13,234 bases of DNA, taken from assembly GCA_943329505.2 (NCBI GenBank), contig CALQED020000009.1:1-13234 (forward strand). The letters are read 5' to 3'. Made by a program: the position numbers and the translations under genes. Below are positions 1 to 6,025 of this stretch, piece after piece. Position 1 is the stretch's first letter, and each line of letters opens with the position of its first letter. The stretch comes from Polynucleobacter meluiroseus. Its GTDB lineage: Bacteria; Pseudomonadota; Gammaproteobacteria; Burkholderiales; Burkholderiaceae. The notes beneath the pieces were generated by a model. The model was not told the origin of the DNA. It searched no databases and saw only the letters and a program-made list of their open reading frames with translations.

Positions 1-138
1 ATCCTCAACCTGAAAGACAAAGGTTTGCGCAGTGTAGTGATGCTGACTTTGGGTTACAGAAAAGAAGATGAAGACTGGTTAGTCAAGCTGAAGAAAGTAA
101 GACGTCCCAAGGAGAAGTTTATTAGCTGGATCAACTAA
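1..138 (+). CDS. Nitroreductase-family NAD(P)H-dependent oxidoreductase, C-terminal end (5' truncated by window)
   Basis: An open frame runs from the first base to a TAA at 136-138, giving 45 residues of a C-terminus. The residues GLRSVVMLTLGYR, then EDEDWLVKLKKVRRPKEKF, look like the end of NfsB-type FMN-dependent nitroreductases, where an LGYR motif is followed by a charged segment rich in KKVRR. Such enzymes are cytoplasmic flavoproteins that reduce nitro compounds or quinones with NAD(P)H. The flavin-binding region lies outside the window, so the assignment rests on the tail only. The gene is convergent with the lipase operon and ends 20 bases before a strong hairpin terminator, so it looks unrelated to the catabolic genes that follow. 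Confidence 0.7.
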   Translation: MLNLKDKGLRSVVMLTLGYRKEDEDWLVKLKKVRRPKEKFISWIN

Positions 139-157
139 ATCGATTAACTGTAAAAAC

Positions 158-185
158 AAAAGCCAATCCTAGGATTGGCTTTTTT
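158..185. terminator. Bidirectional rho-independent terminator
   Basis: The 20 bases at 161-180 form a perfect inverted repeat (arms AGCCAATCCT and AGGATTGGCT). They are preceded by AAAA and followed by TTTTT, so both strands give a stem with a U-rich tail. It lies between the convergent nitroreductase stop at 138 and the lipase stop at 192 and probably terminates both transcripts. Confidence 0.88.
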
Positions 186-191
186 CATACC

Positions 192-1508
192 TCAGCTAGG
201 AAGTTGTGCAGCTTGACTGCAATTGTTCGTAGCAGGTTTTCCAGCCAATCGATCTTTGATCCAAGTTAAATAAAAGGGTTTAGAAGATCCTGGTGTTGTG
301 AAATGGGTCTGATCTCCTGGCAATTGGACTCTGTCAACATTACCACCTAATTGACACATTTGCTGTTGATAGAGCTTACCCATGATTGGCGGATTAGTAA
401 CATCTTTATTCCCCCAATAAATCACTACTGGCGCAATTGGCTTGACGGGATTTACGCTACCCTTAACCATTGCCTTAGTCCACTCTAGAGCATTGCTAGG
501 TTGATCTTTCAATAGTGATTTGTACTGGTTACGATAGTTGTAGTTGAGCGTATCTGCTACAGCATGCATACACTTATTCCGAATCACCTCATCGAGAACT
601 TTAGCACCCTCATTGGTAAAGATATCCGTTAGCTTAAGATTTGGATTGCCAGCCTTAACTCCCCACATACTCATTGCCATATGTGAAAAATTAAATACAT
701 TGTCAGAGAACATCTTCATTAATCCATCTAAGGACTTTTGCGCACTCGCTTGATCAGTTGTCGCATTAGGAATCATGATGGCAATATCATCCGGGGCCAA
801 AGCTACGGCACCGATGATCTGAATACCATCAGCAATAGTTCCTTTTCTTTCAACATAATCGGGCATACTCGCTGCAGCAATAACGGCGCCACCACCTTGT
901 GACCAGCCATAGATAATCGTTTTTTTGCTAGCGCCAACTTCTTTCATAGAGCTTGCAGCTCTCGCCGAATCGATCACATCCATAGCATTAGTTGCCGCTA
1001 AAGCATATTGATGTTCGCCGCCGCCGCCTTGACCTTGATAATCTGTTGCAACAAGGACATATCCTTCTTTAATAAACTCTTCAATACTGGGGATTCCATA
1101 ATCTGTCCAAGAATTTCCACCCACCAAAAAGTATTCATTTAGCGGAACTACAGGATTGAGCACTTGTGAGGGACCGCAGTTCTGCGCAGCACCAGTTGTC
1201 CCATGCGCCCAAGCCATAATGGGCCTGCCCTCTTTCGGCGGGGCTCCTAGCGGGGAAACAACTAATCCCGTCACAATCGTCTTACGACCACCAACATCAG
1301 ATGAAATATAAGCAATTTTCCAAGCTTGTGCACCCTTTACTGATGTGGTGATTTTTTCTTGTTTAATAATTTGACCCAACTTACCACTCGGAGTCATTTT
1401 TGTGAGTGGCTCATAGAATGGGCCAACCGGGGGATCGGCTTGAGCAATGAATGGACTGAGCCCAGCAAAAATAATGATTGAAAAAAATGTATTGAACGTT
1501 TTACTCAT
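192..1508 (-). CDS. Secreted LIP-family lipase/esterase (alpha/beta hydrolase)
   Basis: The product is 438 residues and probably exported: a hydrophobic signal peptide ends at about AQA-D (residues 22-25). The fold is an alpha/beta hydrolase of the secretory lipase family (PF03583, relatives of Candida antarctica lipase A). Landmarks are AWAHGTTG (99-106), which is probably oxyanion-hole related; ATDYQGQG (154-161); and the nucleophile elbow GWSQGG with Ser203. Likely partners by eye are Asp369 in WGNKDV and His402 in GDQTHF. It should hydrolyse esters in the periplasm or outside the cell; the substrate is unknown. The frame can open at a TTG at 1517, but the ATG at 1508 gives the standard signal peptide, and neither start has a good Shine-Dalgarno sequence. 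It is last in the operon, 23 bases after a Bug protein, so it is probably cotranscribed and may release the ligand that the Bug proteins bind. Confidence 0.82.
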   Translation of the reverse strand: MSKTFNTFFSIIIFAGLSPFIAQADPPVGPFYEPLTKMTPSGKLGQIIKQEKITTSVKGAQAWKIAYISSDVGGRKTIVTGLVVSPLGAPPKEGRPIMAWAHGTTGAAQNCGPSQVLNPVVPLNEYFLVGGNSWTDYGIPSIEEFIKEGYVLVATDYQGQGGGGEHQYALAATNAMDVIDSARAASSMKEVGASKKTIIYGWSQGGGAVIAAASMPDYVERKGTIADGIQIIGAVALAPDDIAIMIPNATTDQASAQKSLDGLMKMFSDNVFNFSHMAMSMWGVKAGNPNLKLTDIFTNEGAKVLDEVIRNKCMHAVADTLNYNYRNQYKSLLKDQPSNALEWTKAMVKGSVNPVKPIAPVVIYWGNKDVTNPPIMGKLYQQQMCQLGGNVDRVQLPGDQTHFTTPGSSKPFYLTWIKDRLAGKPATNNCSQAAQLPS

Positions 1509-1531
1509 GATGATCAATAGTCAATTGCAAT

Positions 1532-2497
1532 TTATTCAAGCTTAATATTATTGTCTTTAATGAACTTTTGCCAAAATACAAGATCACTTAAAAATACTTT
1601 CTTAAATTTCTCTGGATCTAGAGCTGTTACTTCCAAGCCCTCATCATTCAATCTTATTTTTAACTCGGGGCTTCCCAAAGCACGGCTAATTGACTGATAG
1701 AGCTTATCAACCACTGGCTTTGGTGTATTGGGTGGCGCAAAAAAACCGAACCAACTTAATAACTCATAGCCAGGAAGCGCTTCGCTAATGCTGGGGACTG
1801 TTGGTAAGGCTGCATTACGTGTCGTACTTGAAACACCGAGAGGGATCAGCGCTTTGTTTTTTATTTGCTGCATAAACGATGGTACGGTACCAAACGATAA
1901 ATCAATCTGGCCACCAATTAAATCGGTAGCAGAGCTTCCGCTACCCTTGTAATTAATCATCGTGAACTCTATGCCACTGGATTTCTCAAATAAAACTGCT
2001 GCTAAATGAGGTAATTGACCTACCCCAGAATTTCCAACGCTGACCTTGTTTGGATTGGCCTTGGCATAAGCAATCAGTTCATTTAAATTTTTAAAAGGCG
2101 TTTTGGTGCTCGATACTAAAAGTAAAGGTGAGCTTACTAGTTGCGTTACCGGAGTAATTTTGGCAGTGTCATAAGGCAACTTAAATAACCAAGGATTCAC
2201 TGTAATAGCCCGATTGGTCATCAAAATCGTATACCCATCTGGCGCAGCTTTAACCATTGCTTCTGTACCAATAATGCTTGAGGCACCCGGCTTATTTTCA
2301 ACCAGTACAGAAACACCTAGATCTGCAGCCATTTTCTCTGCAAGTAAGCGAGTAATGACATCAGACCCTCCGCCAGGGGAGAAAGGAACAATAATTTTAA
2401 TTGGCTTAGAAGGAAATTCTGACGCGGATAAATTGACTGCCGCGAATAATACAAATATTCCTAATATGAACTGACGAAGGTAATGTCGATTGATCAT
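1532..2497 (-). CDS. Bug-family tripartite tricarboxylate transporter substrate-binding protein (first of four)
   Basis: A 321-residue periplasmic solute-binding protein of the TctC/Bug family. It has a Sec signal peptide (residues 1 to about 25, hydrophobic core FILGIFVLFAAV). The first strand then reads PIKIIVPFSPGGGSDVITR, the family's start of the ligand cleft with its conserved Asp after the glycines. VENKPGAS and the PDGYTIL strand follow, and the second lobe contains VPSISEALPGYE. Bug proteins bind carboxylates or aromatic acids and deliver them to a TctA/TctB permease, or act as sensors. No permease gene lies nearby. The ATG at 2497 has only a weak upstream GGG. It follows the PdxA-like gene by 82 bases and precedes the lipase by 23 bases, so it fits an operon with them. 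The ligand cannot be read from sequence. Confidence 0.9.
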   Translation of the reverse strand: MINRHYLRQFILGIFVLFAAVNLSASEFPSKPIKIIVPFSPGGGSDVITRLLAEKMAADLGVSVLVENKPGASSIIGTEAMVKAAPDGYTILMTNRAITVNPWLFKLPYDTAKITPVTQLVSSPLLLVSSTKTPFKNLNELIAYAKANPNKVSVGNSGVGQLPHLAAVLFEKSSGIEFTMINYKGSGSSATDLIGGQIDLSFGTVPSFMQQIKNKALIPLGVSSTTRNAALPTVPSISEALPGYELLSWFGFFAPPNTPKPVVDKLYQSISRALGSPELKIRLNDEGLEVTALDPEKFKKVFLSDLVFWQKFIKDNNIKLE

Positions 2498-2579
2498 CCT
2501 GTATGCCCAGTAAACTCAGTTGGTAAAAACTTCAATGTCTTAATAGTAAAACCAATAACACTGCCAATCTATCAATTGC

Positions 2580-3587
2580 CTACCGATTCTTTTTTGCTGC
2601 TGCAAGATCGGTAATGACGTCAAATGCCCTTTTCATGGCGCCCACATCTGCGATACCTTTACCAACAATATCATATGCAGTTCCATGGGATGGCGTGGTA
2701 TATAAAGTTTTCAGACCGCCTGTTAAGGTTACCCCTTCAGAAAAGCCTAATAGCTTGGTCGCAATCTGACCTTGATCGTGATACATGATCACAACCGCAT
2801 CAAAATCACCCGCACGCGCCTTCAAGAACACAGTATCTGATGGAAATGGACCTTCGCAAGGAAGATTTTCTGCGCGTAGACGATCTAATGTAGGCCTAAT
2901 AATTTCAATCTCTTCAGTGCCAAATAAACCGCCTTCACCATTGTGTGGATTTAATGCGGCCACCCCAATTCGTGGTTCGGTCTTTCCTAAACCACGCATC
3001 ATTTCATGGGCTAAGCGCAGCGCCCCTTCGATCCTTTCAGGAATAACCAAGTCAACTGCTTGTCGAAGGCTCACATGAGAAGTGACGCGAAATGTGCAAA
3101 ATAATTTAATGAGATTTACTTCGCCGTAATAACCTTCATGATCATTCCATTTAGCAAACATTTCATGCTCATCTCGATACTTCCATCCGCCCTTGTTTAA
3201 TGCTCCTTTATTTAAGGGCGCAAAACAAACACCATCAAGCTTTCCAGCATGAGCCATATCCGTCATTACCTTGAGTGTTTCTCCCACTAGACGTCCAGAC
3301 TCAATCGAGGTTTGGCCGCGAGGAATGTCTGCCGGATTGACATTCTTTAAGTCAATCATCTGTATGCCTGGTTTTGACCAATCAGCAGCATCAGCACTCT
3401 CCACGATATTGACGGCAAATTGAGCCTTGGAGTCCGCCATACCAAGCTCTAAGACTCTACGATCCCCCACCACCAATACTTTGGCTTTTTCATGCGTCAA
3501 TGGATCAGAAAGTAACTTAACTGCTACCTCTGGTCCAATACCCGTAACATCCCCCAACATGAGGCCAATAATTGGTTTTTGATTCAT
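2580..3587 (-). CDS. Divergent PdxA-family NAD-dependent dehydrogenase, probably catabolic rather than vitamin B6 biosynthetic
   Basis: A 335-residue cytoplasmic protein of the 4-hydroxythreonine-4-phosphate dehydrogenase (PdxA) family. Its N-terminus reads LGDVTGIGPE (11-20), and the three metal histidines of the fold are kept: His171 (TSHVSL), His215 (LNPHNGEGG) and His270 (YHDQG). Lys278 matches E. coli Lys274. By my hand alignment to the E. coli enzyme recalled from memory, however, substrate residues differ: Thr137 becomes Glu142, Asn283 becomes Thr287, and Arg292 becomes Tyr296. That argues against the normal phosphorylated substrate. The family also includes TphB, a cis-dihydrodiol dehydrogenase of terephthalate catabolism, which fits the Bug and ring-cleavage neighbours. 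A GGGAG Shine-Dalgarno sits just before the ATG at 3587. It lies in the operon between two Bug genes. Family membership is very likely; the substrate is inference. Confidence 0.85.
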   Translation of the reverse strand: MNQKPIIGLMLGDVTGIGPEVAVKLLSDPLTHEKAKVLVVGDRRVLELGMADSKAQFAVNIVESADAADWSKPGIQMIDLKNVNPADIPRGQTSIESGRLVGETLKVMTDMAHAGKLDGVCFAPLNKGALNKGGWKYRDEHEMFAKWNDHEGYYGEVNLIKLFCTFRVTSHVSLRQAVDLVIPERIEGALRLAHEMMRGLGKTEPRIGVAALNPHNGEGGLFGTEEIEIIRPTLDRLRAENLPCEGPFPSDTVFLKARAGDFDAVVIMYHDQGQIATKLLGFSEGVTLTGGLKTLYTTPSHGTAYDIVGKGIADVGAMKRAFDVITDLAAAKKNR

Positions 3588-3643
3588 GCAACTCCCTTTC
3601 GGAGAAATATGGTGTTAAGCATCTAGTTTAAAGGTAGAAAAGG

Positions 3644-4651
3644 CTACGCTCCATCGACCTCAATGCCACGATCTTTCACCAATTTTTTCCATTTAGCAGC
3701 ATCTTTGTCTATAAAGGCTGTAAATTGCTGTGGCGTCATCGGCATCACTGTTAATGTTTCAGATTCAAATTTAGCCACGACTTGGGGATCTTTGAGAATG
3801 CGATTCATTTGCGCATTTAGCGTATTGACAATATCAGCAGGTATTCCCGCAGGCCCAGAAATACCATACCACTGCAAGCTAGAAAATTCAGGCATGCCAA
3901 TCTCTGTAAAGGTTGGTACTGTAGAAATTTGAGGCATACGTGCCTGAGAACTCACCGCTAATGCTTTGAGACGTTTAGCTTTAATAAACTGAAGGGCTGC
4001 AATGAGTCCTGGAAAAGCCATATCTGTTCTACCTGCCATGACATCAACCATCGCAGGACCAATGCCTCGGTAGGGCACATGTAAGAACGGAATACCTGTG
4101 GCTACACTCAACTGCTCTACCAATAGATGGGAAGACGTTCCTGGTCCAGCTGAACCATAGGTTGCAGGCTTATTGCGCTTCTTCAATTCAGCTAGTAATG
4201 CATCCATCGAATTCGCCTGACTGAGATCTGGACCCACCACTAAGACATTAGGTGATCCACCCACCATACCAATATGCGAAAAATCTTTCATGTTGTCATA
4301 TGGAAGATTGCGAATAGCAGGATTGGTGCCATGAGTACTGATATTGACAATCATGAAGGTCTGACCATCAGGTGCTGCGCGTGCTGTTGTTAAGCTCGCA
4401 ATGGTGCCGCCGCCACCGCCAATATTTTCAGCAATAAAAGGAGTGCCCGTAGCCTGAGATAACTTATCAGCCATGGTTCTGGCAATCAGATCGAGGCCGC
4501 CACCAGGTTGAGCGGGAATAATAATTCGCACCGGCTTTCCGGTTGGCCATGCATCTTTTGCCTGCAAACTATTACGCCCCACCATCACCAGCCCAATACC
4601 CCCAATGCCCAACTGCAGTAAGTTTCTGCGAGCTTTAGACATATGCGTCAT
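3644..4651 (-). CDS. Bug-family substrate-binding protein with Tat-like signal (second of four)
   Basis: A 335-residue TctC/Bug-type periplasmic binding protein. The export signal is unlike those of the other three: SKARRNLLQLGIGGIGLVMV has twin arginines followed by an LLQLG stretch and a mild hydrophobic core, resembling a Tat signal. The mature part starts near AKDAWPTGKPVRIIIP, followed by QPGGGLDLIAR with the conserved Asp, a glycine-rich IGGGGGTIA where relatives have KPGAGG, and PDGQTFMIV. The first ATG (4651) is chosen because GGAG lies six bases upstream; a second in-frame ATG three codons later is too far from it. It is the second gene of the operon, 28 bases after the VOC gene. No membrane components are adjacent. 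Ligand unknown, probably a carboxylate. Confidence 0.9.
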   Translation of the reverse strand: MTHMSKARRNLLQLGIGGIGLVMVGRNSLQAKDAWPTGKPVRIIIPAQPGGGLDLIARTMADKLSQATGTPFIAENIGGGGGTIASLTTARAAPDGQTFMIVNISTHGTNPAIRNLPYDNMKDFSHIGMVGGSPNVLVVGPDLSQANSMDALLAELKKRNKPATYGSAGPGTSSHLLVEQLSVATGIPFLHVPYRGIGPAMVDVMAGRTDMAFPGLIAALQFIKAKRLKALAVSSQARMPQISTVPTFTEIGMPEFSSLQWYGISGPAGIPADIVNTLNAQMNRILKDPQVVAKFESETLTVMPMTPQQFTAFIDKDAAKWKKLVKDRGIEVDGA

Positions 4652-4679
4652 TTTGATCTCCAGTAGGATGATGAAGGAA

Positions 4680-5111
4680 TTAGGCTAACACTTTTCCATG
4701 AACTCCAGCACTGAGTGTTTTTGCTTCCCAGCGCTCCATTGGAACTACCTCTGCTACTGGACCACCTGGTGAACGAAACTTCACAGGCAAATGACCTGGC
4801 TCAGTCAAAATCTCGCCGCCATTTGCTTTAATCTCTTTAATAAAGGCATCTAAATCCTCTACTTCCATCCCAATATGGTGAATACAGGGAGCCGGTCCAG
4901 CAAAATCTGCTTCATCAGCATTAGCAGTTTCATAATGAATCAGCGTTAAATCCATATAACCATCTGTCATGTGACAGGAAATATGATCACCATGCTTGCC
5001 TTTGCGTAAGACAGTATTGACATGCTTGTAGCCAAACACAGTCTCATGAAACTTTCGAGATTCATCAATATTCAAGACGCGCATTGCAATGTGTTTAATC
5101 AAATTTGGCAT
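4680..5111 (-). CDS. VOC-superfamily (glyoxalase/extradiol dioxygenase fold) protein
   Basis: A 143-residue cytoplasmic protein with the paired beta-alpha-beta-beta-beta modules of the vicinal oxygen chelate fold. Metal-ligand candidates by position are His7 (IKHIAMRV), Asp54 (YMDLTLI, where glyoxalase I has Glu), His79 (IHHIGMEVEDLDAF) and Glu121 (VAEVVP). A single domain this short suits a lyase, isomerase or epimerase of the glyoxalase/methylmalonyl-CoA epimerase type as well as a small ring-modifying enzyme, so the reaction is not assigned. AAGGA stands about eight bases before the ATG at 5111. It is the first gene of the minus-strand operon, read directly from the promoter inside the 40-bp palindrome, so it is probably the most strongly regulated gene of the set. 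Confidence 0.85.
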   Translation of the reverse strand: MPNLIKHIAMRVLNIDESRKFHETVFGYKHVNTVLRKGKHGDHISCHMTDGYMDLTLIHYETANADEADFAGPAPCIHHIGMEVEDLDAFIKEIKANGGEILTEPGHLPVKFRSPGGPVAEVVPMERWEAKTLSAGVHGKVLA

Positions 5112-5141
5112 GACTTCATCCTTTGGAGGTTTGGTTGTTGT

Positions 5142-5170
5142 GAGACATTCATATTAATCATATATATGAT
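5142..5170 (+). promoter_or_regulatory. Predicted sigma70 promoter of the gntR-type gene
   Basis: A -35 element GAGACA (5142-5147; last four bases match TTGACA) stands 17 bases before a -10 element TATGAT (5165-5170). The predicted start is near 5177, leaving a leader of about 64 bases before the ATG at 5241. The -10 lies inside the 40-bp palindrome, and the whole element overlaps the opposing promoter, so the two should compete. Confidence 0.55.
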
Positions 5171-5183
5171 TAATATGAATGTC
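5144..5183. promoter_or_regulatory. Perfect 40-bp palindrome, predicted operator for the adjacent GntR-type regulator
   Basis: Every base from 5144 to 5163 pairs with its mirror from 5164 to 5183, and the symmetry breaks at 5143/5184. Each arm carries TCATAT twice, separated by TAA, so there are four half-sites (two nested dyads). The element is AT-rich and sits between the divergent VOC operon and gntR-type gene, covering both predicted promoters. GntR-family dimers bind dyads in exactly this position, so autoregulation and repression of the VOC operon are inferred. It has no T-run and is in a divergent, not convergent, gap, so a terminator is unlikely. Confidence 0.8.
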
Positions 5184-5185
5184 AA
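5157..5185 (-). promoter_or_regulatory. Predicted sigma70 promoter of the VOC-Bug-PdxA-Bug-lipase operon
   Basis: On the minus strand a perfect -35 TTGACA (5185-5180) is followed after exactly 17 bases by TATGAT (5162-5157), five of six matches to the -10 consensus. Transcription should start near 5150, about 39 bases before the VOC start codon. Nearly the entire element lies within the palindrome, so a bound repressor would block it. Confidence 0.7.
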
Positions 5186-5225
5186 GAATCCACAAAAACT
5201 CCAGTAAACTGGCTTACCCCCGCCC

Positions 5226-5231
5226 AAAGGA
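5226..5231 (+). promoter_or_regulatory. Ribosome binding site fixing the GntR start
   Basis: AAAGGA lies nine bases before the ATG at 5241. An in-frame TTG at 5232 abuts this site directly, leaving no spacing, so the ATG is the better start. Confidence 0.75.
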
Positions 5232-5240
5232 TTGTTTTAC

Positions 5241-5978
5241 ATGAATAAGCGTAGCGGCATAGACCAGCCTCTCTATAACTCTGTCAGAAGTCATATTCTA
5301 GAAAAGCTCAAAAATGGGGTATGGCAGCCAGGTGCAAAAATCCCAACCGAGCCTGAGTTGGCGAAATTATTTTCTGTGAGCGTGGGCACAGTCAGAAAAG
5401 CGGTAGAAGACCTTGTTTCAGAAAAGGTTCTCATTAGACGTGCTCGCATAGGGACTACAGTTGCGACGCATGAGCAACACAATCAATTTAGCACCTTCTT
5501 TAACTTTTTGAGTCGCTCAAGCAGCGAGATGCATGTTGTACCAAAACTGCTTTCCTTTCAGAAAGTGCTAGCTAATAATGAATTGGCCAATATTCTTGAA
5601 GTGCCTGAAGGTGATGCGCTGATTTCGATCGATAACCTCAGGCTCCTGAATGGTAAGCCCGTGATGTATGACCGTATTTGGCTACCGCAAAAGAAGTTTT
5701 CAAAACTCACTAAAAAAAGTTTTGAAAATAGAGATGGTTCTATCTACTCCTTATATCAATCCGAATTCATGATGACAATCGTCAGAATTCATGAGCAGAT
5801 TGAGGCAATCAACGCGCCTGAATTTATCATGAAGGAATTGAATCTCAAAAAGTCTGATCCCGTTCTCAAAATTACTCGATATGCCTATACGTATGGAGAT
5901 GAAGTAGTTGAATATCGCAATCGCTATGTCAATACCACTCTGAGCCTATACCAAAATGAAATTGGGCTGAGAGAATAA
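5241..5978 (+). CDS. GntR-family transcriptional regulator, HutC type (wHTH plus UTRA)
   Basis: A 245-residue DNA-binding regulator. Residues of about 8-78 form the GntR winged helix-turn-helix: LYNSVRSHILEKLKNG, then PTEPELAKLFSVSVGTVRKAVEDL with the recognition helix, then the wing VLIRRARIGTTVA. Residues of about 95-240 match the UTRA ligand-binding domain of the HutC subfamily, including the strands PEGDALISIDNLRLLNGKPVM and DPVLKITRYAYTYGDEVVEYR. UTRA domains sense small organic effectors, often a pathway substrate or intermediate. It is divergent from the VOC operon and preceded by a perfect 40-bp palindrome, the usual layout for an autoregulated local repressor. The ATG at 5241 is preferred to a TTG nine bases earlier because of the AAAGGA spacing. 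Its effector is unknown; an aromatic or carboxylate ligand is inferred from the neighbours. Confidence 0.92.
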   Translation: MNKRSGIDQPLYNSVRSHILEKLKNGVWQPGAKIPTEPELAKLFSVSVGTVRKAVEDLVSEKVLIRRARIGTTVATHEQHNQFSTFFNFLSRSSSEMHVVPKLLSFQKVLANNELANILEVPEGDALISIDNLRLLNGKPVMYDRIWLPQKKFSKLTKKSFENRDGSIYSLYQSEFMMTIVRIHEQIEAINAPEFIMKELNLKKSDPVLKITRYAYTYGDEVVEYRNRYVNTTLSLYQNEIGLRE

Positions 5979-5994
5979 TTTCTCCCAGCCCAAT
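5961..5994. terminator. Hairpin between convergent gntR-type and Bug genes; gntR stop codon lies in its loop
   Basis: ATTGGGCTG (5961-5969) pairs with CAGCCCAAT (5986-5994). After one A-C mismatch, GAGAA (5971-5975) pairs with TTCTC (5980-5984), leaving a four-base loop. The TAA stop of the regulator, 5976-5978, is in that loop. There is no U-run on the plus side and only a broken T-rich tail on the minus side, so it may stop transcription weakly or protect 3' ends. It separates two convergent transcripts. Confidence 0.6.
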
Positions 5995-6025
5995 CATCAA
6001 ACTCTTGATCTAATTACTTGGAAAT

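Noticed and set aside
544..753. 69-codon plus-strand open frame inside the lipase gene
   Set aside because: It lies entirely opposite a well-supported alpha/beta hydrolase, and its product has no recognisable family motif.
2785..3078. 97-codon plus-strand open frame opposite the PdxA-like gene
   Set aside because: Opposite-strand shadow of a conserved enzyme; its composition is that of antisense coding sequence.
5144..5183. 40-bp palindrome considered as an insertion-sequence end, attachment site or replication element
   Set aside because: There is no transposase, target duplication or DnaA-box cluster nearby. The match to two promoters and the divergent regulator gene explains it better.
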